64,000 bases of DNA from assembly GCF_015832195.1 (NCBI RefSeq), contig NC_052018.1:27990115-28054114 (forward strand), in the 5' to 3' direction. The notes below the pieces were generated by a model. That model searched no databases, was not told the origin of the DNA, and was given only the letters and a program-made list of their open reading frames with translations. The translations under genes and the position numbers were made by a program. The stretch's first letter is position 1, and every line of letters starts with the position of its first letter. Of this stretch, positions 1 through 11,990 are shown one piece after another. Origin of the DNA: Motacilla alba alba (Eukaryota; Chordata; Aves; Passeriformes; Motacillidae).

Positions 1-824
1 TTTTTAATTGCCATATTCTTGAGCAATATTCTTTAGCAGTGAGGGGTGGATCTCAGACCTATTTTTGAGGATACAGAGAGCCCTAAGCCACAGGAAGCTC
101 TGTGGGTTATAAAGCATCAGATCTTGTAATTAAATATTTATATTTCCAAAAGAAATAAATATGGACTGCAATTTCAGTCATTTTTGTTCCATCAATTAGT
201 GAGTTGTGAATGTTTAACTTGACCAAAATCAAAGTTACTGATTCATTTTTGACTTCTATTATTTTTAGCAATTTCATTTTCTTATTTTTCCCATCATACA
301 AGCCTATTAAGGCTGCTTTGGTCATCTCTTTCACTTCCTTGCTTCAAAGGTCAGTAGAAAGATTAGTGAAAATGCAGGCAAGACAGCTCTGTTCTGGTAC
401 CAGTGCCAGGGGAAAATAAAAGTCACTATTCTGATTACACAGCCCTTGACCTTCAGAAGACATGAATTGTGAAACCTGCAGTTACCAATTCTTTAATCCT
501 ATATCTAAATACTTTTTCAAAAGACTAAGTAAAGATAAACAGACAACAACAAAATCATACTCTAGCAGTTTCTCAGTAGAGTAATCTGATTTAACTATGA
601 CAAAGTTAGGAGTAAGGATAAGTAGGCCCTTTCAATAAAAGCTGTCAGTCGCAGTGTGGTGGTTTCAGCTTTGCCTAATTAACAGATAGACAGAGAGTTG
701 GGTTGAAAGATCTGCCAGTGGGAACTTGAATTCATAGTCATGAGCTTCAAAAAACATTTCAGAAAAAAAGATCATTCTATGTTTTATAATGAAAAAAAAA
801 TAATGTGAATTTTGTTTAAGATCT
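1..824. other. Non-coding AT-rich DNA
   Basis: I see no gene, RNA or recognisable repeat here. The short open frames are of the size expected by chance in AT-rich DNA and resemble no protein I know. Confidence 0.6.
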
Positions 825-868
825 CAGAGCTGGATGCAGCACTCCAGGTCATGTCTTACATCGTCAGT
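825..868 (-). mobile_element. CR1 LINE fragment, inverted 5' part
   Basis: Read on the minus strand, this short piece matches the CR1 ORF2 C-terminal region, where the reverse transcriptase ends in a motif like LEYCIQLW; here the coding sense is DLECCIQLW. It abuts a second CR1 piece in the opposite orientation that begins near 872. In an intact element the two pieces lie about 45 codons apart in the same direction. They are best read as one insertion whose 5' part was inverted. Boundaries are estimated by eye. The match is from memory of avian CR1 sequence. Confidence 0.65.
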
Positions 869-871
869 GAG

Positions 872-1000
872 GAGTGGTTGGGAGAATTGGGATTGTTCAG
901 CCTGGAAAAAAGGAGGCTTTGGGGTGACCTATTTGCGCCTTCCCCTACCTGAAGGGAACTTAAGGAAGACTATTTTCAAGAGCATGTATAGGATGAGTAC
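872..1000 (+). mobile_element. CR1 LINE fragment, 3'-ward part of the same insertion
   Basis: On the plus strand this reads as the CR1 ORF2 C-terminus. The segment near 885-935 encodes ELGLFSLEKRRL with one substitution, and the following bases match the tract coding for the QYLKG-like end of the protein. The match fades after about 1000, so the 3' untranslated region and terminal octamers are absent. An open frame at 834-1202 crosses the inversion junction and is not a gene. Confidence 0.7.
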
Positions 1001-4000
1001 ATTTCCAGTTTTTCTTTTATTTGCTCCTCTCATTCACAGATATAAGCTGTCAGATATAAATGTTGAAATTCTTTATACAAATATGTGTATAAACTTTCAC
1101 AGCTATTTAACATTCATAATTATGAGATTAATGTTCCCCATTCTGAGACTTCTGCAGCTAAATAATGCAGTCACTAATATTTTTTGCCTTTCAGAAATAT
1201 AAAATCTAAGAATACTATCAAGGTGTGAAAATGTCTCAAATAAAATTTTAGAATGTTAGAAAAAGCAAATGTCTACTGTTTTCTAATAGAAGAACCATAG
1301 GAGGGACTTCTATGTCATTATCAGATTCTGCATGTGCCCCTTCAGTGTTAGAAGAAAGGTAATGATATCCTTAACTACCTGTCCGTTTGTCACTATTCAT
1401 CAGTAAGGTAAGAGGGAATAAGTTCTTCTGTGATGTCTTTATATCATTGATAAAATAAAAATATAAAAGCAAAATTGTTTTGCCAAGGGATATTCTATTT
1501 GAAAAAAGTGTAAAATGCTTTGGGTGTTCTGGAAGTGTTGAGTATTGAAGCCAACTGCATTCCATTTGTGACATCATTACTTTGTTTTTCCTAATGGTCA
1601 GGTGAAATTTCCTGACTCTTATGCAAAGGATCTTGAAACTGGTTAAGCAGAGCTGCTCCAACTTCTTTGATGCTGACTGCACAGACTATTTACTCATTTT
1701 CTTCTTATCTTTCTTTTGCAGTCTAATTGAAAGAAATTGGATTACTTGGCTCTTTCTTCACTGAAGGTGGTTGCTCTGAGCACATGCTTCAAGACACTGA
1801 CATTTCCCTGTATTTTGTTTTCTAATGGGAACCACCTCCTGAATTAAAATTCCTCATCATAATTATGCTCTGAGACAAAGTTTGTAGGAAGTGGTAGTAG
1901 CTGAAAAGCTGGTAGAATTTAAAAGAAATTTTCAGAAACAGACTTCGTTTAGGTCTTAGAACAGAAACAACAATCACAGAATCTAGCAAGAAGTCAAGAA
2001 CAACTTTTCTGGGTTTAGCTTGATTCTGTTCCTCAATTAGACAATTTGAACAAAAAGCTGGGTAGCAGCTGCAAATCAGGGACCATTTTAGAATGGGAAA
2101 AATTACAATGTTATTAGTGTCTGTATGACAAGACATTATCTGTCCTGCCAAAGAAATGAGAAATGTGGAAAATCCAAAATTATGAAACAAGCATTTCTAA
2201 TTACTTGGTTTCTTTTTTCTTACTTAAAATTTAAGTCAGCTATGAATTTCAACTTCCAGTACCTTAAGAAGGTGTTTCATTGAACTTCAATCAACATCAG
2301 TACTGAGAAGTCAAACCTTAGATTTTTAGTGAAAGGTATTGTCCCATTGGTAACTAGGCATGGATAGCCTTTACTACTTCTTTTTATCCCAGCTCATTTG
2401 GATATGTAATAATTATATACTTTAATCTTAAAAAAATTATTAAATATACTACGTTCTATTTTCTTTCTTCATGTATATTGATTCTGAAAGTTAATTTAGT
2501 GAGATCAGGGACTCTTTGAGTGTTAGGAGAAAACCTTGTTCCAAGAAAAAATCTCCTTTCATGAATATTATCTCTGATTTCATTGTGAGGAAACAAATTT
2601 CAGCATGCAGCAAACAACAATAACTTAAGTCTAGAAAAAACATAGTTTTCTTTTGCGCTTCTGTCTGTGCAAAGAGGAGGAATATGATTTCTTTTCAGAC
2701 CTTACAATAGAGATAGACCTCCTATGAACAAAACTACTTTTTAGGCTTTTAATAAAAACTCAAAAAAATTTCTAATATATAGCTAGAGTCTTACATACCA
2801 ACACCTTTCGTTCAAGGATAATACCAAAAAAAAAAAAAAAATTGCACCTTTAATGATGTTTTGTTAGTAGGTGAAACCAAGTTCCTGGTCCCTGATAGCA
2901 ATGTGGTGAGTTTGCTACTTACAAAATTGATCCAAAAGCAAATTTACAGAAGTAGAGTAGTCCTTGCCAATTAGCAATGACACTTTTTGAGAAAAACACT
3001 TCAACAATTTTGCAATTGTAATGTTCATGTTAAGCCAAATCTCATTACATTATTTGCTAATCCTATTTGTGTTTTTCAAGTTTTTAAAGATTTTAAAAAA
3101 TTAACACAAGTCCTTTTGCTTCATGAAAAAATATTACTTCAGGTAAAAATTAAGGCAAAAAACATTGATTGCCATAAAAGTCCACCTCTTCAAACAAATT
3201 AGAGGGGTTTAGTTTTAGTTTTGGAGAATATGTAAAAATCAAAATCAAAATGTATCAAAAAATAGTAAATCAGGGAATTTCATTAAGATGAGAGGGAGAC
3301 TTTTAATTAAATGCTTTTTTAAGATAAAATGTAATTAGAGGAGGTTTTGTTCATATAAATTTTGGGGGGGTGGGTAATTTTTCAGTTGACAGTAATGCTC
3401 ATGAAGGCAATAATTGCAATAATTTAGTAAAACATTAATAAATCTGCAGTTTAGATTTCTAGAAACCACTTTTCTTACGAAAGATTTGGCTAAATGTCAG
3501 TATATATACAATGACTTTAAGGTTTTTTTCCTTGCACTGCTCACAAACATCCAAACATGATCAGAAAAAAAAAAAACCCAAACAGTTTTATCTAATAACT
3601 ACTACAAATAATTTCAATTTAAGTGTTCTCATTATTGAATTTATTTAATGATCTAGAGAAGAGCATTTGTATTTAGATGTAGTGATATTAGTAGGGTTTT
3701 CCTTAGTTTATTTTGCTTTTTCCATTGACCAATTGTATTTCAGCAAGATAACATGAAAACCTGTGTTCCTGAAAAAAGTAAATAAAAAAACTTACACTGA
3801 TGTTTTAGTTTATGTCAAGAATGTAATTTTGAAGTGAGTCTCTTAATTATTCTCACTCTTCACACACACACATTCATATCACAGAGTGGTTTCAGAGTGT
3901 CAGCTGTTTCCATTCTGGATAAAAATGAGGCCCAACACAAAAAAGAAACACTTCTAGTCTTCTCTAACAGCTAAAATTGCACAAATCCAGGACTCCAGTC

Positions 4001-7000
4001 CAGCACTAGCAAGAGCAAAACCTCAGATTGTGTGGACACTGCATCTTCAGTATTTATTGTTTGTGTCTGAAGGCCATCATCCTCTGAGATGCACAAGTTA
4101 CTACACGCTCTAAATACTCATGTCCCCACTCAGGTAGGGAGCTGTCAGGGAAAGAACAGAATGTCTACTCAAAGTGTTATGAGCCCAAATGGAAGTAACT
4201 TTAAAATCCTTTCCATAATTTCTATTAAGATTTAACATTTCAGTGCAAGCAAAATGAATAGAATATTTTTGGGGGCTTTTAAAAGGATGTAGGACTACTC
4301 TATTCTGTCACCTGACCTTCAATGTGTTTGGAATCATACTTTTCAAAGACACGTTTGCTTATTCTGTCTTGTAGCAGAGGCAGGTTTTACTTTTAATCTG
4401 CCTTTTTTTCAAGAAATTCAAGTTCTTGTGCCTCTTTTATAGTGGAATCATGTGATTCAACAATACTGGAAAATTACTATTTCTCAGGTCTTACTATTAT
4501 TTTCTTTTTTTTTTTTCTTCATACAGGCTGCTAATATGTTTAGTATTCTTCATGGATTATATTCTGTTTGAAATACAAAACAATAAACATAGTTCAAGAT
4601 CAGTTTGAACTGTAAAAAACCCAAAGCAATGACCCCTAATAACACATCATGTAGGTCAAAGAGAAGCAAAGAAAAACTATATGTATTCTGTTCCTATCTA
4701 GGCTTAAACTGTTCAATTTTTTGCAAGTTTCACACATCCTAGTTATTGATATTTCCTGATGTAAAGAAAAGAGAAACAGGGTATACTTTGGTAATATACT
4801 TTTCATGTTTTTCTGCTTGAGATTCATATCCAACTCTTGTTATCAGCCTGAAAAATATTTATTTCCTTCTGAAGAATCCTGTAGTGGTACTCTTGTCTAG
4901 GCTCACTCAGAAATGGGATTTCCAAATAAAGAGATTATCTTCTTTTATATAATTCTTCATTTGTAAGTATTATTAATGCTGTTTTCTTTGTCTGCCTTCT
5001 ATTTCATTTAAATATAGTTATGTTTATGTGTGTCAAGACAATCTGCATAATAATAATAATAATAATAATAAAGTAACTTTTAGGTGATGTGTGTATGGAG
5101 ACAGAATGCCTCCTCCCCTCTCTTTTTTTTTATAATGTCTTTGCTTACACTGGGACTGAACTAAATACCAATTTCAATAACTGGAAAAGTGTTACTGTTA
5201 GATAATAGGAGTGACACATGAAAAAATCCTTACACTACTGCTATGAACAACATAAAGCACATATAAATATTCTAATCAGTGCAGGAATACCAGAAATCAG
5301 CAACTTAAGGATAGCCAGGGCAACAGGTTGCAAACTAAACGGTGATATATCCCCTTTTGTGGCCCTTGGGAACTGCTTTAGCAACAGAGTGGCAATATAG
5401 GTACAACTAAGATATTTCTTTTGTTATTCTTCCCTGTTTTCTCCAGCTTCATGCCCTATGCTCTTTCCCTTCCAGAGTAGCTGTACTTAGTATTCTAGAT
5501 TCAGTAAGGCATTTCAGCAATTGCCGCATTTAAATATTTGAGTTACCCCTTGAGGACACCTTGCTGAAGAAATATGGTGAATTGGGATCTGAGTGGTTTA
5601 ACATGCAAATTGTAATTGGTATCAACAGCAATGATAAGAATCTGTGTAGGTAACCATCTGGTTTGTCTATGAATGAGAACTCCTGATTATAACTCTGATT
5701 ATTACACACGTTACAAATACAGGTGAGGATACCATAACAAAATTTTAAGAATGAAACATTTCTTCCAAAATTATTTTGTCCTAAATTTCTATTTTGAAAA
5801 ATCTGTAAATCAGTACAACTCTTAAAATAGAAGTAAGTTACAAATATTCCTTGGGCTTCAACAAATGACAGTGGATTAAAATAAGCTACAGAATGTATCA
5901 AATGAAACATTATTTCCACAAAACAAAGGGTCTAAACTCTAAGAGCATTTGAAGAGATTTCAAAGACTAAGTTGAATTAGAAAAGATTAATAGAGGAACA
6001 CCTAAACTGGGGAGAAAATGCTTGCAATTAAGCAGTTTTAGAAGAAATCACCTGAAAAACTCATCTCAACTCCAATAAATTACATATTTCATGTTGTTAC
6101 CTTGCTGAGATGAGGAATGTCTGGATGGTACATTGAGGTAGGAGGCATGGAACAATTTACAAACACATGCAGCCTTCAAATTATAGCACTCTTGTTCTAA
6201 GTAATTGTTTGCACATTGTCTCTGTCAATATTGATTACACTAAGTATGTTATTAAAAGATGGTATTTCCTGGGAAGGAGAACAACATGGTTCAGTGGGTA
6301 AGATTTTCATGTCTAGAAACAGACATTCATTGAGTGAATATTTGGAAAAGAATAATTTTTATTGACTTGAGTTTGAATTTAACTATAGTGTAAAATCCCT
6401 ACACGGTTAAAAAGACCTGGCTAGCAGGTTTTTGAAATGACTATGAGGTTATGATATAAATAAGAAGTACAGAAATACATGGCACAGAGATTAACTATGT
6501 ATGTCTGAGAGATTAAAAGACATGAAAGAGTGTTTGCAGAACTAGTGACCTGCAAAGTCCAGTTTTAAGCATGCAGTTTTATTTTCTGTGCAATTATTTG
6601 TCCCTAATTTAACATCTGACTAAATGCTCAGCTCTTTTCCTTACTAGCACACTAAACTTAACCTAAGTTATTTCACTGAATTCAGTAAAGTTAAAATTTG
6701 ATCTGTAGGAAATTAGATTATTTATTAAAGATGGCCATCAGGATAGGAGTAATTAGGTGTATTTTAGTTTTCAAAAAAAGTATAAAATTCTCCAGTTGTC
6801 TTCATCTAACCACTGACCTTTGTTTTCAACATGAAACAAAGTCGATTTTGAAGGCCATTATTTTTGTCATAGGGATCAATGAACGTAGGTAATATTGTAG
6901 GGTCATACAATCAATATACTGAGCTTGTAAAGCTCCTGAATGAATGAAAATTTGGGGCCAGTCTTGTGCATTGCATATAGGAAGTACCTCACATTCAATA

Positions 7001-10000
7001 TAGGTAATATGCCACAAAAAAAAAAAAAAAAAAGTGTGAACACATTGTTTCCTGTAAATAATATTATTCAAATGTTCAGAAAAGTAATCCACATCCTTAG
7101 AAACCTGCATTTTTTCAAAAAGAGCATTGATGTGAACTCATTCCTCCAGAAAAATGCTCATTTTTTATTAATTTTAGTGATACTAGGTAGTCACTGGTCA
7201 TGATACTACTAAGTAGGCACTCATACTCTGTGCTGCTTTTGGTTATCTGAGTGCTAAGCACATAGTTTGTCCCTGTGCAAAAAACCAAGTCTGTATTGAC
7301 ACATGAATGGAACACACCCACCTGTGTGCCTATTGCCTCTAACAAAGGTTCTTGGTTATACCAGAAAAGTTCAATGGATGACTTGACAGGCTTTAGGCTG
7401 GTAAGAAAATCTACCTTAAAATGTAGACACTGCCATAAAATTCAGTGATTCTTGAAATTCCTACACATGCACCTTAATTCATGTGAGACGTATTTAATAT
7501 TATACAGAACATGTTTTTTTGCCCTCAAAAGTCTGCACTTTAGGAGAGGCAGAGATTATAGATACACTTCAACCACTGCTTCTTTTGGGCTTCCCACTCA
7601 CTTTAAATGACATTAGTTCCAAGCTATTTTTCTAACTACTTCTCAGAGAATAATTCCCAGAGAAGTTGTCCTGTAAGATTGAACAATTGCAACTCAGGAA
7701 TACCCTAGGAGCAAAGTTGATCATAAAAACTACAAGGAATATCAGAAAGAGAGAAATAGTTGAAAGTGAAATCTTTACCAGAAACAGACTTTAGATACTT
7801 CTAAAAACAAAATGTTGCACAGTGTGATAGAGCTCATTTGTTTGCTGATTTTAAAATATATACTTTTATATCAAATAGAAGTTTAAATCCAAATTATTTA
7901 TTCAACTTCTTGGTAATTTATTATTTGAATCAGCAGTCATTATAAGCTACATTTTACATGGAATTTTTGCTTTTATTCTGTTCTTGTTTTGTGCTAATTA
8001 AGAAAAAGATAAAACAGTTTCTGACCAGTTATAAATAAACATGAAGATAAAGACAAAAGGCTGTATCATCCTTTTTGAAGATGGAATAATTATATTTTGC
8101 TATGGTTATCTCAATTCACGTTATTCTTGTTAACCCTCATTAATACAGAAGTATTGGTAAGTTAGAATTTAACAATAAATACATATTTACAGCTGAACAC
8201 TTGTTAAATGAAGCACCATTTCTTAGTAATTTCTAAACACATATTTAATATTTATTGTTCATCAACATTTGGTAATTAATTCAATTTTCTTAATTAATAT
8301 TACTCATATTACACAAAAGGAACCAACAGGCATGTGATAGAATAAAACAAATCTCTTCTAAAGTCGTTGCCTAATGGTAATTAACAAGCAATTTATTAAA
8401 TTCCTCTTTCATTTGTTTTCTTTTGATGAAGAAAATGGATGCCATTGAACAGCATGGGAATTACCTGATTTTGAGTTGATTAACAATTTAATCACATATA
8501 TATTGGCTGGTTTTCTTTATAAGACAGGTAATGGTCAAAGCAACCTACTTCTAACCTTTATGTCTTCTTGATTACAAATACCAAATCTCTCCTGACACTT
8601 GGGCATCTGACTGTGACAGAAACAAATACTGTAGGTGCATGTACTTGATCAAAACTGAAATCTCACCTAAAGACATGTCAACTGCTTCTGAATTGATTAG
8701 AGCTGATATGCAGCACATTCTCAAGAGATCTTTAAGCTACCTTATTTTTCTTGACTAAAACTTTGGAGAGTACGACAAAAATTTTCAATCTAGTTGCATG
8801 CTCATATCTATTCTCTCAGAATAATATTTTGTACCACTTCCAAATGTTACCAAAATATAGTAAAATTTCCATTCTACACAAATAAATCCTGATATTCCTA
8901 ATATTTCTTTCTAAAAGCTTCAAGTTTTCATCAGTTTCTGTGAATAATGCACATTTTCTTCCATATTTTGATTACTAATATTAAGATACTAATTCTTCAC
9001 AGCTATTTCTTTGTTGCTACTGTCAGGATCTTCAAAAGTCTCTCTATCAATCAATGGCAGCTGAAAAAAAATACATTATTATTTTAAAGTCCCACTGACA
9101 TGACTAGCCTACCTACATGACTAAACACCAGAAATTACTATCATGGTGTTTACTATCATCATTTTCTTATAAAACTAAGTGCTTAAGTGTCTCACTTTGA
9201 TAAAAGGTAGTTCTAATTCTGCCCAAACTAAATGTAACTCAAAATCTCTTTGATAATTTGTTGCACAGGTGATAAGAAGGCTAAAAGCAATAAACCTACA
9301 CTTTTACATATTAATTAATGTTACATATAGGTAAAACCTTATGAAAGAAAGGCCTTGTAAAATCACGCCTTGTTACTTGGGTGAAGCTAAGAGCTAGCCT
9401 GATAAATTCCTGTGAGATAAGAATTGTAACAGTGAGAATCAGTTAGCATACAAATCTATTCTTGTGGGAAGACAGTTTGCACCTGCGAAGAGAAAGATTC
9501 TACCCATGTGTAACATCCACTTCCCAGAAGAAAAAAATGTAAACATATGTAGAAAAAGTTTATTAGACATGTACACTAGCCATTATCAACCAAGAACTGA
9601 GTTTCAGTGAATTGCTGACAAATTGGAGTTAAACACAGTGCCTTCTGATAATCATATAAATATGAGCTATGTGGCTAAAGATTCAGCTATTCTGCATAAC
9701 GAACAGGTGTCTTTGTCCATCTCTGTTGCAAAAAATTAACATGTATTAATGTCTGTGTTAGTTGTATTTAACCATGATCACTTTTCTTGTATGATAGAGG
9801 TCTAGAGACAATGTGTGATTAAAACATAAGATGAAAATATTGTGCAGTATAAAAAGTCTGTTTACCTTGATATACTTGAATCTGACGGTAGCCAGTAACA
9901 CTAAAGGAAGATACATGTACATAAAAGTGTATGGTAGTGTTTTTTAGGGGGGGGGAGGTTCTTATTTGATCTTTCAGTTTGTAGCAATTTGGGGGTTAGG

Positions 10001-11769
10001 GGTTTTTTTTTGGACTCACAAATGGTAATTTTAATGTTTAACACCTTTCAGTAAACTTGTATTTCCTAAAATAGTCTAGGAACTTTTTGAATTCAAGATT
10101 GCTCCAAGCAACCATAAGGCTCTGCAGCAATGTGAATAACACACAGTATTCCATTCGATTTATTTAATTTGATACAATTTTTTAAAGTAATTCTCTCTTT
10201 TAATTTAAATTTGTTCCAATATTTTCCTGTCCTTTTTATCACTGAGTTAGTATTTGCAGTTACATCTCCTTAGAAATTCTAAGATAACTTTTCTGGAAAA
10301 TTAATAGATAATTTAAAGGGTATCATTTTATAGAGATTTTTGAGGTTGCTTGTTTACATACACATAATTTTAAAGCTATTCTTACTGAATTTTATCTTCC
10401 AACTTACTGCCCATCATGAGATGCTCCTGTACCTTTTCAGAATTTTATTTCACTACCCTGTAATACCTTGCATACATGTCAAAGTCTGTCACCTCATTCA
10501 TTTTGCCTTTTTCTAAGCAACTTATGAATGTGTTGAATGTCAGTTCTGTTAGCAGATCCTATATTTTCATCAGTTCTTGAAATTTCTTATAATGTGCTTG
10601 CAGGCCTTATGGCAGGCAAGAATGGTGTTTCTTAAACATTTAATTTAGAACATCAATTTCTCTGCAGCATGAACAAAAAAAATAATTCTCTATTCCAGGA
10701 AATACATGTATCATGAGTACAGTTAAAATGGTGGTAGTACATACCTTGCATACATAGTCAAAGCGTAATTCAGTGTCTAAATTATCTATTTTGAAAGCTC
10801 CAAAAATAATCTTGTAAAAGTATCAAATAACTTTCAAAGTATTCTACTGAGACATATATACAAATGTCTCAGTAAATTAGAAAAAGAATTGTTTAATGTC
10901 AATCTGTAGTATACTTTAATAGTCGGTGAAAAATGATAAGCTGCTATTTTTATTTGCCATTTATCCTCTCCTAGACATCTGTCTTAAAATAAAGTGAAAC
11001 TCCTGCTTGATTGGCTAGTTCTCATTAGTTATATTGAGAATACATGTTCTTCAGCTTGGAAAAGTATGTAGCTTGCAGATGGCTGAAGGTAAAATTCTGT
11101 CATTCTTATTTCAGGTAAAATGAATGTTGAAGTCCTCTTACTCAATGAATTGCCTACTAATGTTACAAAGAACATATACCCTCAAGTCAGAGAATAAGAA
11201 CACTTTTGGTCCACAAGGAATAAGAGACTAAAAGACGTAGGGACATGATACAAACAGAGTAAGGTATTGTACAAACCCAAATGGATGGAACTTGTCTAGA
11301 TGAAGACAATTTTGAAACTGGGAAAGAAAGAGAGCAAGCTTCTTTTTTTTTTCCTTTTTTTTGTGTGTGTGTATATCATTAACTTCCACTAATAGGCAAT
11401 TTAGAGAACCAGTTGTAATTCTATTGTTTGTGAAACATAAGGGAAATACAGAAAAGGAAAATTACTTAAAAAATATATATTACAAGGAACATGAAATAGA
11501 AAACTTAAATTAACTGTAGAAAAAGTGATTGGGTGATTGTACCTAGACAATATTTGCACTGTCTTGGTTTTTCATGTCTGTAGAATAATGACATTATATT
11601 TGGAATAGGAAGTAAAAAAATTACTACTTACAAGTTTCTCTTGTTTTTCATACTTATGTTAATATCTGTGACAGATAAAGTCTTACCACTACAAACACTT
11701 CAACTTTGAGATTTGATATTCGTGAAAAAATCAAGTCTTTGATATCCTGACCGTATCTCTCTTTAATAA
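1001..11769. other. Non-coding AT-rich DNA with scattered simple repeats
   Basis: No gene or transposable element is recognisable. There is an A-run at about 2826-2842, an (ATA)n tract at 5047-5072 and an A-run at about 7015-7033. A stretch at 8300-8520 has the look of conserved non-coding DNA and is listed separately as a finding. The open frames on both strands are short, low in complexity and overlap each other on opposite strands, as expected by chance. Confidence 0.55.
5047..5072. repeat. (ATA)n microsatellite
   Basis: A perfect ATA trinucleotide run of about 26 bases, likely length-variable. Confidence 0.95.
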
Positions 11770-11990
11770 TCATGATGGAAATTTTAAATAAAATAAAATA
11801 ATTTTATTTATTTAATAAATATTAAAAATTATTATTATTTATTATTATTTATAATTTACAATTACTTTATATAATTAACTATTCTTTATAAATCATGATA
11901 TTTATTAAATATTATATATTATAAAAGTTAAATATTAATAATAATTATTATTTTTATTATTATTAAATATTTTTTAAAATAAACTACACC
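11770..11990. repeat. AT-only low-complexity block, (ATT/AAT)-rich
   Basis: About 220 bases consist almost entirely of A and T, with only a handful of G or C. ATT, AAT and TTTA units recur on both strands, so the block can fold on itself or pair between repeats. It probably grew from an ATT/AAT microsatellite. No gene is present. Confidence 0.85.

Noticed and set aside
834..1202. 122-codon plus-strand open frame
   Set aside because: It runs across the CR1 inversion joint and on into unrelated DNA.
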